Assembly (NCBI RefSeq): GCF_900095695.1
Contig: NZ_FMIQ01000003.1
Coordinates: forward strand, 56,419 to 120,418
DNA: 64,000 bases
From: Hafnia alvei
GTDB lineage: Bacteria; Pseudomonadota; Gammaproteobacteria; Enterobacterales; Enterobacteriaceae
Reading direction: 5' to 3'
Part shown: piece after piece, positions 28,496 through 38,257 of the stretch
Layout of the letters: every line of letters starts with the position of its first letter
How positions within the stretch are numbered: position 1 is the first letter of the stretch
Notes under the pieces: generated by a model
Told to the model about the DNA's origin: nothing
The model's database searches: none
Seen by the model: only the letters and a program-made list of their open reading frames with translations
Translations under genes and position numbers: made by a program

Positions 28496-30757
28496 TTATT
28501 TCAGGAGTTTTTGCATAAAAGACGTCGATTTAAACTTATTCTCATGCTTAATTTTGGTTATTTTTTCCTCTAGTTGAGCATTGTTAGGGAGCTTGTTTGA
28601 ACGCACCAGATCTCTCAATAAGATATAGTCTTTTTCCCTATCAGCCATATAACGGGCCTTTTCTTGGCCTGTCGGACTCCCTTTGATAAATTGCTCTAGT
28701 AAAGTCAGGGCTGCATTAACATCTTCGCTAAATTGTTTCGCCAGCTCTAATTTACGGGGGCTGGCAGGTAATTTTTTTAGGTCGATGATTACGAGGCGTA
28801 ATTGGGATAATACCGTGCGCCAATTTTCGCCAGACAGCGCTGCTGACGAGGTTTTCTGTTCTAGCAGTGTCCGAACTCGGGTATATACCGCATCCCGCTG
28901 CTGCAGCTTGAGTAGTTCCTCTTTAGTAGAGGCAATATTGGTCAGCAGAGGTTTTTTTTCTGCTTCGGCTAGTTGTAGTGCGTTCGCTCGAACCTCAATT
29001 CTAGCGAGACGACTTTCGAATGTAGGTGAATAAACGGCTAGATTTTTATTAACACTGGCAATGCTGTATTTAACACCGATTAAGTCTGCACTGATTTCAT
29101 CGAATTGAATGTTTTTTATTATCAATGCCGTGATCCGTTGTTCAATATCACTTCGCCGTTTGCATGGCATTACGCTATCTTTTTCAAAGTTAATATCCCT
29201 TAAGTCTTTATTCGTTGCCCGTGTGTTTTGGATTTCATAATTATTTAGTTTGTTTTCAATTATCTTCATTTTTTCATGTTGGACAATTAAATTGTCAATT
29301 TTATTGCTTAACGAAACTTTGTTTTCCTGAGGTAGGTTTTGTTGGTTAATTTCATTTTTAAATAATGCTAACTGTGATGTTATGGCTGGTATAGCTTGAC
29401 CGGACGTATTGTTGGAGATGGCTGGTTTTTGTTGTGTATCAGAATCTGGGCTGGTCATTGGCAGCGTTTTTACTTGGGTTATCAAGTTATCCATCTTTTT
29501 GGTCAACGCTTGGAGCTGCCGTTTATTTATATTTTCTTGGTCTTCTGTGTCAGTTTTATGCTCAATGATTTTCTGGCCGTGGGTCATTAATGTTTTTGTG
29601 AGTGGGCCAGACCCTGTGCCAATAAGTATGCTTGTTAAGGCCGGAAAATATTCCTGGGTGAATTCTGTTGGACTGCTCGTTTGGGATTTTAAATCAGCGA
29701 TTTGGCTAACTACTTTCAATTGCTCTGGCAGTTGGCTAAGACGATCACGGTCTGCTTCTGTAAACAGGTCCAACGCTCGCGGATCAATCATTGTTATCGT
29801 GGTTATATCCTCATTGATTTCTGCCTTTAACAGTGGCTGATTTTGATCTAACTTGAGAGTCCATTTCTGCACCAACGAATCAACAAATTCGGCATTGATT
29901 TCTTTATATAACGCTTGCTGTGTCATCAGACGATTGTTTAACTCGTTAATGGTGTCATCAATCAAGACGTTATACGATGTGGTTGCCGTATTTTCATCCA
30001 TTTTTAGCGTTTGTAGCGTTGATATCAATCGTTGGTTACGCTCTATTTGTTCTGCTTCATCAGTAAAATTCGTTTCGGTAACGACGCATTTATGAAGGTT
30101 TTTGTCTAAAAATGAACGGCATTTATCAATTTCTTTGACAATGTTAAAGCCGTGACTGTTGGCCGCTTTGGCGATGGGATCAAAATAGACGTCATTTTCT
30201 TCGATGCCAAGAATATTGGGATTAAATTGGTATACTCCAGATAAGGCTCCCTTTCTATCATCCATTTTTGGAAGCATGTAATTCGTTAAAATGCTGTATA
30301 GCATGTCATTATTGAGATTCGTATGAGTACACGATATATCGGCTAGCTGGCATCCATCGATGGTGATGTTTAAGCGTATTTCACCCGATTGATGATTGTA
30401 TTGCATGCCGTCTGCATCATTGGGACACTGAATATCAAAGGTCATCGTTTGAGCTTTATCTTTTTGCATTAGATGAATAAGTTTATCTAATGCAAACCAG
30501 ATGGGCTCAAATAGTTTTGTATTCTCGCCGGAGACTGTGGCGTTTTCTGTACTATAGATCTTGTTGTAAATGTTGCGCAGAGAGGCTTCTTTATCTTCTA
30601 AGCTAACGCCCGGTAGATGATTGAGTAATTTAATAAAGAAATTTATGAAAGCATCCCAGCCATCCAGCTTGGTCGCATTGTTTACATTTCCGGTTAGCAT
30701 GGCATGTAATTGTGTTTCGTTAATGCTTGGCCCGTTGCCAATAATGCTCATACTCAT
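28496..30757 (-). CDS. Candidate T3SS effector with SPI-2-type N-terminal signal
   Basis: 753-residue, soluble, AT-rich gene next to ssrB. The N-terminus carries WDAFINFF (residues 34-41), fitting the WEK(I/M)xxFF translocation motif shared by SPI-2 effectors such as SspH2, SlrP, SifA, SseI and SseJ. The following 100 residues (an LTHL-like helix, then FDIQCPNDAD and LNITIDGCQLADI) resemble the N-terminal domain of SspH/SlrP proteins in layout. Behind it there is no leucine-rich repeat or ligase domain. Residues about 230-740 are mainly charged, helical, with coiled-coil character and a Gln/Asn-rich middle (430-520). The catalytic function, if any, is unknown. It is not a translocon protein by position or composition. 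Confidence 0.65.
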   Translation of the reverse strand: MSMSIIGNGPSINETQLHAMLTGNVNNATKLDGWDAFINFFIKLLNHLPGVSLEDKEASLRNIYNKIYSTENATVSGENTKLFEPIWFALDKLIHLMQKDKAQTMTFDIQCPNDADGMQYNHQSGEIRLNITIDGCQLADISCTHTNLNNDMLYSILTNYMLPKMDDRKGALSGVYQFNPNILGIEENDVYFDPIAKAANSHGFNIVKEIDKCRSFLDKNLHKCVVTETNFTDEAEQIERNQRLISTLQTLKMDENTATTSYNVLIDDTINELNNRLMTQQALYKEINAEFVDSLVQKWTLKLDQNQPLLKAEINEDITTITMIDPRALDLFTEADRDRLSQLPEQLKVVSQIADLKSQTSSPTEFTQEYFPALTSILIGTGSGPLTKTLMTHGQKIIEHKTDTEDQENINKRQLQALTKKMDNLITQVKTLPMTSPDSDTQQKPAISNNTSGQAIPAITSQLALFKNEINQQNLPQENKVSLSNKIDNLIVQHEKMKIIENKLNNYEIQNTRATNKDLRDINFEKDSVMPCKRRSDIEQRITALIIKNIQFDEISADLIGVKYSIASVNKNLAVYSPTFESRLARIEVRANALQLAEAEKKPLLTNIASTKEELLKLQQRDAVYTRVRTLLEQKTSSAALSGENWRTVLSQLRLVIIDLKKLPASPRKLELAKQFSEDVNAALTLLEQFIKGSPTGQEKARYMADREKDYILLRDLVRSNKLPNNAQLEEKITKIKHENKFKSTSFMQKLLK

Positions 30758-30873
30758 GGTGTTCTCCAGCTTCGCGTTAATGAAAATTGCATGTTATAAA
30801 AATGTGTTGCAGGCAACTATCGGGTAAAAAAAGGATATATTTCCCTTTAACGTTAAGCTGAAGACAACGATAT

Positions 30874-31509
30874 TTAATCAGTCAGGCCAAGGCGGCGTGA
30901 GCAATTAAGCAGTTCTGTCACTTTATGCACATTTAATTTCCGCATAATATTTAACCGGTGTGTTTCAACGGTTTTTACACTAATGCACAGGCGCTCGCTG
31001 ATTAGCCGGTTAGTGTAGCCATCGGCGATAAGTCGTAGAATTTGCCGTTCACGTGGTGTGAGAATTTCACCGTTATCATGGTTAACGCTCAGCGCAATGT
31101 TAATCGCTTCACGATTGAGTGCCGGATCGATATAGCGCTTATTTGCGGCGACGGTTTGTAGTGCAGCTAACAGCACCTGACGACTGCTGTTTTTCAGCAC
31201 ATACCCCATTGCACCCGCGGCAAGGGTGCGTATGGCTATAAACTCCTCCATATGGGCGGTATATGCCAAAATAGCCATCTGTGGCCAGCGACAGTGGAGC
31301 TGTGGGATTAAATCAATGCCATTGATGCCAGGCAGCCCTAAGTCGAGCACCACGATATCAGGCTGATGGATCCGACAGGCGTTGTATACCTCTAGGCCGT
31401 CATCAATATGCGCGGTAATCGAGAAGCGTGGATAAGGTGAAAGCAGGCTAATAATGCCGTTAATAATCAGTTCATGGTCGTCGACAAGCAGGATTTTATG
31501 ATCGTGCAT
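30874..31509 (-). CDS. ssrB: Response regulator SsrB
   Basis: NarL/LuxR-type regulator (211 aa) that activates the SPI-2-type genes. The receiver has phospho-acceptor Asp56 in DIVVLDLGLPGINGID. The C-terminal helix-turn-helix is LTPRERQILRLIADGYTNRLISERLCISVKTVETHR and keeps NVHKVTELLNCSRRL, including the Cys that in Salmonella SsrB senses redox. Much of the protein matches Salmonella SsrB; the Edwardsiella counterpart is EsrB. It follows ssrA by 43 bases on the same strand. Confidence 0.93.
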   Translation of the reverse strand: MHDHKILLVDDHELIINGIISLLSPYPRFSITAHIDDGLEVYNACRIHQPDIVVLDLGLPGINGIDLIPQLHCRWPQMAILAYTAHMEEFIAIRTLAAGAMGYVLKNSSRQVLLAALQTVAANKRYIDPALNREAINIALSVNHDNGEILTPRERQILRLIADGYTNRLISERLCISVKTVETHRLNIMRKLNVHKVTELLNCSRRLGLTD

Positions 31510-31552
31510 TTTTGTTACCTCTTGATAAAAAGTAGCGTTGACTGAAGCTGAT

Positions 31553-34300
31553 TTAAGCGTTCAGAGCCAAATCCAAGGCATGGCGTAGCTCTGCAATTTC
31601 TTCTACGGATAACGGCAATCCATGCTGTACACGGTTTTCCATATCAATAACGATACAAACCAAAGGATTTAATCCCGCCTGACCTAAGCATCCTTTCAAG
31701 GTATGCAGCAACGTGGACATTTTCTCTGGGCAATTCAAATGACGTTCAAGTTCACACAGCAATGCCTGAAGAGATCGCTGTATTTTTTGCCGTATGCCTG
31801 CGTCATTGAGCGACAGCAGTGGGTCGTTGGTTGCGTCTTGTTCTTGCAACGGAATATCACGCCGCAGCTGGTATTCCGCCGCAATACCGATCTTATCTGC
31901 TAGCTGTGCCCGCGTGACGGGTTTGGTGAGGTAATGCTGCATGCCTGCCTGTTTGCAGCGTGCAATTTCTTCCGGGGCCGTATTCGCTGATAGCGCCATG
32001 ATCATGCAGTTGGGATCGAGGTTATTGACATCTTGTCGCCACCGCTGAGCACATTCCATCCCGTCTATCATCGGCATACGGATATCCATGAGCACCAGAT
32101 CAAAGCTCTGCTGTTGCCCCTGAATTAACGCCTCATTTGCGTTTGCCGCAATGCTGACATCTTGGCCTAGCGAGGTCAGCATCATGCCAATAATGTCTCG
32201 GTTGATTGCCGCATCATCCACTAACAGAATGCGCAGTCGCCAAGGTTGAACCGGTAAAGGCTCGGCCTCACCGTCTAATTCTCCTGACAAAACCTGAATA
32301 ACGGTATCCCGCAGCTTTCCCGGCAAGAAATTCAGTTCATCGGCGCTAAACATGTTCTCTTGCTTTGTCATCTCGCAGCGTAAACCCCAGGCCGAAAGCT
32401 GCCGGTGTAAAGCCAGCGGAGCAGCAATTTCACCAACCAAAGGCACAGGCATACGATAAGAGCCCAGCGGCAGCAGAAACGAGATGCATGTCCCCAAGCC
32501 AGAGGAGCTGCGTAGCTCAAGCCATCCGCCCATCATTTTGGCCAGATTAGAGGCAATCGTCAGCCCAAGGCCGGTGCCTTGAATATGTCCCTGACTCTGA
32601 AAAAATGGCTCAAAGACGGTTTTTTGATCGGCAGGAGAAATGCCTTGCCCGCTATCGCTGACGGCAAAAATGAGACGATCGTCGCAGCGCTTAACGGTGA
32701 GACAAATGCCGCCGTTTTCGGTAAATTTCAGCGCATTTCCCAGCAGGTTCACCAAAATTTGTCGCAGACGCGTGCCGTCGACCTCAACATGCAGCGGCAC
32801 TTTGTGACCAACGAATGTTTTTAGGGTTAACCCCTTGGTATGGCTCGGTCCTTCAATGGTATGCATCGCCTGATCTAGCAAAGGAAGCAGCGCAGTTTCC
32901 TCAACGTGCAGGGAAAGTTGCCCAGATTCAATACGTGAAAAGTCCAATAGGTTATTGATAATTCCGAGTAAAGAATGAGTACATTGGCTGGCCGTATTGA
33001 CGAGTTGGGACTGCTTATCGCTCATGGGCGTCATTTGTAACAGCTCTAAGGCCCCTAGTGCGCCGCTGAGCGGTGTGCGCAATTCATGACTGATCGTGGT
33101 GAGATGGCTACTTTTACGTTTATTCGCCTGTTCGGCCTGTTGTTTGGCTACGGTCAGCTCCCGCGTGCGTTCGGCGACGGTATTTTCGAGATTGTCGTAT
33201 TGAGCATGCAGGGTATCGAGCAGCAAATTATAGGCATGTGCAATGCTACCTAACTCGTCATGTCGGTTTTCAGGTAATCGCGCAGCAAGTGAATTTGGCC
33301 CCGTTTTCCCGATGATATCGACAAAATCCCACAGTGGCCTTGCCAAATAACGATGAAGTAGCCAGAACAGCATTCCTGCTAACAGCAACAGGGTGGTGAG
33401 GGCGAATGGTAACTGGCTTGCCACAATGGCCAATGCACGCTGCATTACGCCGCTAGTCGGATACAAAATAACCTGTTGCCAACCGGGGCCTTTTAGTTGG
33501 CTACGAAGTACCAGATACCCCGGTAGATGCTGCCAGCCATCGTGCAACGGCGTATTAAGCAATAAAGCCTGAATTTGCTTAGATTCACTTTCTGGCAGGT
33601 GAGAAAAGGGCAGGATCAGATTGTGTTGATCCAGCCATAGGCTGATGTCGTTGCTAGATACCGGATGCCCATACGACAAAAGGTCGTTAAGTTTTACCGT
33701 TAAACCGACGAGGATACCCTGCGGGTTTGCCGCGGCAATCGGAACGCTCCAGCCCGCTCCTGCAATATATTCTGGCTTACCCCAAAACAGATTGTCGTGA
33801 GTTGCGCGACGAGGTAATTGTGTCAATTCAGTTTGTCGGCGGGCTAAATAATTAGGCGAATGCTCACGCGGTGGCAACAAAGAGATGCCATAGCGTCGAT
33901 CGAGAACAAAACTATCAAGATAGTAAGTTTGACCGGCGGTACCATAGACTTGAATGAAGCTCAGATCGTTCTCCAGTCTGTTTTGCGGCGTACAGGTGCT
34001 GGCATCAATAGGGAAAAAGCGACTTTCATTTTTGATCGCTGCAGGTGTGTCGACAGAAACGTAATGGTATCGGCCATAGCTGTACGCCAATGTCTGAGCA
34101 TCGTGTTCTGCGCCCTCGAATCGGTGATTACTCAATCCAACCCTTAGATTGGAAATATGAGATAAATTTTCAATTAACCGCTGACGGCTTTGGTTTAATG
34201 AAAAATAGGTGGCAGAGAGCATACTAATTAGCCATATGATAAGCAGGCTAATGGATATAAGTAGCGTTATTTTACCCACCAAAGAATGTTTTCTTTTCAT
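31553..34300 (-). CDS. ssrA: Hybrid sensor kinase SsrA
   Basis: Tripartite membrane kinase (915 aa) upstream of SsrB. A first helix (about 10-30), a periplasmic sensor region (35-290), a second helix (295-315) and a HAMP segment precede the kinase. His405 is in TISHELRTPLSG, and the phospho-acceptor Asp739 in LVLMDIRMPMIDG; both sit at the numbers known from Salmonella SsrA. The HPt His (866) is in LLHTLKGCLGQ. It is divergent from ssaB with 262 bases of AT-rich promoter DNA between, as in SPI-2. Confidence 0.93.
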   Translation of the reverse strand: MKRKHSLVGKITLLISISLLIIWLISMLSATYFSLNQSRQRLIENLSHISNLRVGLSNHRFEGAEHDAQTLAYSYGRYHYVSVDTPAAIKNESRFFPIDASTCTPQNRLENDLSFIQVYGTAGQTYYLDSFVLDRRYGISLLPPREHSPNYLARRQTELTQLPRRATHDNLFWGKPEYIAGAGWSVPIAAANPQGILVGLTVKLNDLLSYGHPVSSNDISLWLDQHNLILPFSHLPESESKQIQALLLNTPLHDGWQHLPGYLVLRSQLKGPGWQQVILYPTSGVMQRALAIVASQLPFALTTLLLLAGMLFWLLHRYLARPLWDFVDIIGKTGPNSLAARLPENRHDELGSIAHAYNLLLDTLHAQYDNLENTVAERTRELTVAKQQAEQANKRKSSHLTTISHELRTPLSGALGALELLQMTPMSDKQSQLVNTASQCTHSLLGIINNLLDFSRIESGQLSLHVEETALLPLLDQAMHTIEGPSHTKGLTLKTFVGHKVPLHVEVDGTRLRQILVNLLGNALKFTENGGICLTVKRCDDRLIFAVSDSGQGISPADQKTVFEPFFQSQGHIQGTGLGLTIASNLAKMMGGWLELRSSSGLGTCISFLLPLGSYRMPVPLVGEIAAPLALHRQLSAWGLRCEMTKQENMFSADELNFLPGKLRDTVIQVLSGELDGEAEPLPVQPWRLRILLVDDAAINRDIIGMMLTSLGQDVSIAANANEALIQGQQQSFDLVLMDIRMPMIDGMECAQRWRQDVNNLDPNCMIMALSANTAPEEIARCKQAGMQHYLTKPVTRAQLADKIGIAAEYQLRRDIPLQEQDATNDPLLSLNDAGIRQKIQRSLQALLCELERHLNCPEKMSTLLHTLKGCLGQAGLNPLVCIVIDMENRVQHGLPLSVEEIAELRHALDLALNA

Positions 34301-34562
34301 TATTGTTATCCTTAGGCAATAGCCTTAAAAGAAATGCCTTAGGTTTTTCTACGTACGAATGAATTTCGCAACGTAACTCTTTTTATTTAGCGCACAAAAC
34401 TATCTCAATATAAAAAGGGTAATAAATACTGAGGAAGTCGCCGTGTTAATTTGTAAGTGAATATGATAGCAATGTTGATATAAATGGGAATCAGGTCTTT
34501 TACTGATGTACACCTAAGGGTTTTACACTGAGTATGGCTTTGCTATTTAGGAGGTCATATCA

Positions 34563-34943
34563 ATGCTGAGTAAATTAAAAAAAATCCCTTTACTCGATAA
34601 TGTCCGTATTTCTACTGGCGATGGGTGCCTATTAATGGAAATAGAAGAACGAGCTGCGCGTGGATATTTGTGTACGCTCTCTCTGGTTCTGGCTATTTTT
34701 CTTGACACTCTTGAAAATTTTCCTCTAGAAACTGTGAGATATATCACTAACGTGCTGGCTGGATGTCAGGGAACTCATGATTATGCGTTGCAGTTAACCC
34801 AAGATGGCGGGTGGCTTTGTTGTTATTACGGCAAAAATATGGCTGCTGAAATAATGGCGGTAGAACTTGAAAAACATCTGGCTTTAACCCGGTACTTAGC
34901 CAGTGTCATCGCTTGCCAAGTAAAGACTGAACGGGGTAAATAG
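34563..34943 (+). CDS. ssaB: SsaB/SpiC, T3SS secretion-switch protein
   Basis: 126-residue protein matching Salmonella SsaB (SpiC), most clearly in the C-terminal half: HDYALQLTQDGGWLCCYY and EIMAVELEKHLALTRYL. In Salmonella it works with SsaL and SsaM to hold back effectors until translocators have been exported, and was also described as an effector. First gene of the apparatus operon, directly opposite ssrA, with a strong AGGAGG at 34549-34554. Confidence 0.88.
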   Translation: MLSKLKKIPLLDNVRISTGDGCLLMEIEERAARGYLCTLSLVLAIFLDTLENFPLETVRYITNVLAGCQGTHDYALQLTQDGGWLCCYYGKNMAAEIMAVELEKHLALTRYLASVIACQVKTERGK

Positions 34944-34944
34944 C

Positions 34945-36432
34945 ATGAAAATAAACTGTGCGACTTTTTTTTCTATGCTGATTTTCTGTGCCCTAGCTCA
35001 GGGGCAAACACTGGCATGGAAAGGTGAGAGTTTTTCATTGCGGGCAAGAAAAATACCGCTATCGACAGTATTGCAAAATCTAGCTGAAAACTATGATACT
35101 CAGGTTGTTATAGACCCTTCAATTACCGATATATTCAATGGTGTGATTCTTTGCTCTCCACCAATCGATATTTTAAATAAAATATCCGCGCAATATAACT
35201 TAGCCACGTATCTTGATGGCAATACGCTATTTATTTATCCCTCCTCGCTAATTACGCACCGCATCGTCACGTTAAATACGTTACCTGCCAGTACGTTTGT
35301 TCGTTATTTGCGCGATCGTGATGTGCCCGCGCAAAACAGTTGTGAAGTCCATCGCGTTCCCAGAATGAATGCGCTTGATATCAGCGGCGTGCCTGCCTGT
35401 TTATCCCGCATTACACAGTTGGCTTCGATGCTGGATGGTGAAATGACAAAGCGTCAGGATGACGCCGTGAGCTTAATTGTTTATCCACTGAAATATGCCA
35501 CTGCGATGGATGATCGTTACCAGTATCGCGATCAAACGGTTGTCGTGCCGGGTATTGTCAGCGTGCTGCGTGATATGAGCCAAAGCAGTGCGCCGTCTAC
35601 GACATCCTCTTCGCCAGCAACTCAGGGGCTGCCGATGTTTTCTGCCGATCCGCGTCAGAATGCGGTAATCGTGCGCGATCGTTCAGTCAATATAGCCGGT
35701 TACCGCAAGCTTATTAGCGAGCTCGATCAGCGCCCACAGATGATTGAAATATCGGTAACCATTATTGATGTTGACGCGGGTGATATCAGCGAGCTCGGTA
35801 TTGATTGGAGCGCGGCGATATCACTGGGTGGTGGCGCGCTCTCTTTTAATGGCCCTGATAGCAATACCGGCGGCGGTTTTTCAACGGTGATTAGCAACAC
35901 GCCAAGCTTTATGGCGCGTTTGGTCGCGTTGGAGAAAAGCTCTCATGCCTATATTTTGTCGCAGCCATCGGTGGTGACGCTCAATAACATTCAGGCGGTT
36001 CTGGATAAAAACGTCACGTTTTATACCAAGTTGGAGGGGGAGAAAGTGGCTAAATTGGAGTCGATTACCACGGGCTCGTTACTCCGGGTGACGCCGCGCC
36101 TGCTGAGCGAGCATGGCAAGCAAAACATTATGCTTAATCTCAATATTCAAGATGGGCAACAAAATGCACCACTGAGCCAAAGTGAGCCATTACCGCAGGT
36201 TCAAAACTCGGAGATTGCGTCGCAGGCCACATTGCAAGCGGGGCAAAGTTTACTGCTTGGCGGCTTTAAACAGGACAAACAAATGCAGGTGCAAAATAAG
36301 ATCCCATTGCTGGGAGATATTCCGGTTATTGGGCGTCTGTTTCGCAGTGATAGCAACCAAACTAACAGCGTTATCCGACTGTTCCTGATTAAGGCGACGG
36401 TGGCTAACGACGATAATAATAGTCATGGGTAA
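34945..36432 (+). CDS. ssaC: Outer-membrane secretin SsaC (SctC)
   Basis: Secretin ring of the T3SS (495 aa, as in Salmonella). Signal peptide at 1-23 (MKINCATFFSMLIFCALAQG), N-domains (25-240) with AENYDTQVVIDPSITDIFNG, then the secretin core (about 250-485) containing ISELGIDWSAAI, ILSQPSVVTLNN and KIPLLGDIPVIGRLFRS. The latter is the classic VPLLGDIP-type signature. Overlaps ssaD by 8 bases. Confidence 0.95.
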   Translation: MKINCATFFSMLIFCALAQGQTLAWKGESFSLRARKIPLSTVLQNLAENYDTQVVIDPSITDIFNGVILCSPPIDILNKISAQYNLATYLDGNTLFIYPSSLITHRIVTLNTLPASTFVRYLRDRDVPAQNSCEVHRVPRMNALDISGVPACLSRITQLASMLDGEMTKRQDDAVSLIVYPLKYATAMDDRYQYRDQTVVVPGIVSVLRDMSQSSAPSTTSSSPATQGLPMFSADPRQNAVIVRDRSVNIAGYRKLISELDQRPQMIEISVTIIDVDAGDISELGIDWSAAISLGGGALSFNGPDSNTGGGFSTVISNTPSFMARLVALEKSSHAYILSQPSVVTLNNIQAVLDKNVTFYTKLEGEKVAKLESITTGSLLRVTPRLLSEHGKQNIMLNLNIQDGQQNAPLSQSEPLPQVQNSEIASQATLQAGQSLLLGGFKQDKQMQVQNKIPLLGDIPVIGRLFRSDSNQTNSVIRLFLIKATVANDDNNSHG

Positions 36433-37615
36433 CGAGCGAAAAGTCCGTTTGATTGGCGGCATCCTCCATGGTCGAGAAATATGGCTGGAGGATGGGAAAC
36501 TCTCCATCGGTGAACATGGCTGCGATCTTTGCATCCCTCTCAACGGGGAAGGCCAGGTGGTGTTGTCTATCAACGATGGACAGATGTTCGTAGATGCGGG
36601 ACGCGCGACCGTTAGGGTCAATGGCCGAAGGCATAAAACCAACTTACCGTTGCCCGATGAGGGACTATTACAAACGATGGGGTTGGCGATGGCATTTGGT
36701 CGCCATGAAGCCAATTTGTCGCACTATCGGCTACCAACCGGTTTACCTGCGGTTTACTGGGGAATGATGCTGATGCTAACGCTTTTCGTGCTGGTCGGCG
36801 TATTCGTCACTTGGAGCGACCATAGCGCTAAGCCACCTCCAAGCCTCTCCACACAAGTCGATGCGCTGCTACGGCAAAAAGGGCTAACACAAACCGTGGC
36901 TCGTTGGGATCAGGACGGAACGCTGCAACTGTCAGGCTACTGCCAAAACAGCGCCGTGTTGCAAACCGCGCGCTTGAAACTGGAATCGTGGGGAGTGCTT
37001 TACCGAGACAGCGTGGTTTGCACCGATCAGCTTATCCGGGATGTTAGTGATATTTTGACGCAGGCGGGATATGTCAATGCGCATGTGACTAGCGTTGTTC
37101 CGGGTGAAGTGCACATCACCGCCGATATTACGATGGGCAAACGCTGGGCTATTGTTCAACCACAGCTCGCTGAGTTACCGGGGCTAACGCATTGGAAAAT
37201 TGACAATCCTTACGAGGCGCAGGACAAGGCTATCATCGACAGGGTGCTGCAAGATGGATTAGCGGGCAGCGTTAGCGTTACCCCGGTGGGGCAAGCGTTT
37301 GTTATCAGCGGGGTGCTGGACACTGAGCAACAGCAAATTTTAAATCAGCTCTTAACCCAAGTGCGTCAGCAGTTTCCCGATATTGCATTGAGCTATCAAA
37401 ATGTCTCGGCGTCCAACGAAGGAAACCAGCGCTTCCCTTCACCGATTGCTGCAATTATCCATGGTCGACAGGGGATCTACCTGATACTGGAAAATAATGA
37501 ACGGTTGAGATTGGGAAGCCAGCTTCCTGACGGCAGCGAAGTGGTTGCCCTAAACGATCGGGCGGTCACGCTCAAATACCAAGGGGCGCTGATTAACACC
37601 CCATTCAATTTTTGA
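36425..37615 (+). CDS. ssaD: Inner-membrane ring protein SsaD (SctD)
   Basis: Outer component of the inner-membrane ring (396 aa). N-terminal cytoplasmic FHA-like domain (1-100), one membrane helix near 115-135 (AVYWGMMLMLTLFVLVGVFV), then periplasmic ring-building domains to about 350, as in PrgH/YscD/EscD. It precedes an ssaE-like gene whose frame lacks an ordinary start codon. Confidence 0.92.
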   Translation: MGNERKVRLIGGILHGREIWLEDGKLSIGEHGCDLCIPLNGEGQVVLSINDGQMFVDAGRATVRVNGRRHKTNLPLPDEGLLQTMGLAMAFGRHEANLSHYRLPTGLPAVYWGMMLMLTLFVLVGVFVTWSDHSAKPPPSLSTQVDALLRQKGLTQTVARWDQDGTLQLSGYCQNSAVLQTARLKLESWGVLYRDSVVCTDQLIRDVSDILTQAGYVNAHVTSVVPGEVHITADITMGKRWAIVQPQLAELPGLTHWKIDNPYEAQDKAIIDRVLQDGLAGSVSVTPVGQAFVISGVLDTEQQQILNQLLTQVRQQFPDIALSYQNVSASNEGNQRFPSPIAAIIHGRQGIYLILENNERLRLGSQLPDGSEVVALNDRAVTLKYQGALINTPFNF

Positions 37616-37627
37616 GGGGTAAATGCC

Positions 37628-37864
37628 ATAGCTACGCTGACAGAGTTAGAAGATCGCCTACGTGATTCTGATGAGCAGACCCGAGAACGTTTAACCGCGC
37701 TGGCGGCGGTGAAATCACGCCTGCTGGAAGCAATGCAAAACCCAATGCCGCAAGAGCAATATCAGCAGTTCACCTTATTGTTGGAAGCGGTCATTCAGGC
37801 CGAAGATATTATCAACGTGATTTACTTTCGTTATCACAATGACCGAATAAAATTCACTGAATAA
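37628..37864 (+). CDS. ssaE: SsaE-like T3SS chaperone (SctE/YscE type), non-ATG start
   Basis: 78-codon frame reading (M)ATLTELEDRLRDSDEQT at its start and ending FRYHNDRIKFTE. Position after ssaD, length and the QYQQFTLLLEA / AEDIINVIYFRYH motifs identify SsaE, a small coiled-coil partner of the needle or translocators. The codon where the start should be is ATA (37628-37630), not ATG, preceded by GAGGGG 8 bases upstream. An ATG at 37623 is in another frame and stops after two codons. The frame is otherwise intact, so either ATA is used, or a G-to-A change has weakened or inactivated the gene. Confidence 0.75.
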   Translation: MATLTELEDRLRDSDEQTRERLTALAAVKSRLLEAMQNPMPQEQYQQFTLLLEAVIQAEDIINVIYFRYHNDRIKFTE

Positions 37865-37955
37865 TTAAGTGTCATTACTCATGAATAAATATTAAAAGAA
37901 AATCATAAAGGTCATGCGTATTAGAATTTAATTTTTAATGCAATAAGGAATCGCT

Positions 37956-38243
37956 ATGAAAATAAATATTGAAGCGGAAAAAAAACGGATCGAAAGGGAG
38001 TGTTTACGACTGGATAAGTTTTTTTCGGATTTTACTTTTATAAAAAGTGCAATGGCTGAATTAGTTGCCAATGCCGAGACCGATCCGCAGGCAAGGGAAA
38101 AACTAAGACAGTTGGAAGCCCTGTTCCCCGAGGGCATTCAGGGTATGGAACAGAATGCTAGACGGGATATGAAAACGTTGAGTGTCGCGCTTAAAAAAGT
38201 GCAATCACAGCTAAGTTACGCCATTTCAAACTCGGATAAGTAG
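37956..38243 (+). CDS. sseA: SseA-like translocator chaperone
   Basis: 95-residue, charged helical protein in the SseA position. LRQLEALFPEGIQGMEQNA matches the LHNLFPQGVAGVNQEA block of Salmonella SseA, the chaperone for SseB and SseD. Its ribosome binding site TAAGGA precedes the ATG. The gap of 91 bases after ssaE is AT-rich and could hold a promoter for the translocon operon, as in SPI-2. Confidence 0.85.
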   Translation: MKINIEAEKKRIERECLRLDKFFSDFTFIKSAMAELVANAETDPQAREKLRQLEALFPEGIQGMEQNARRDMKTLSVALKKVQSQLSYAISNSDK

Positions 38244-38257
38244 CTGAGGAAAACATT

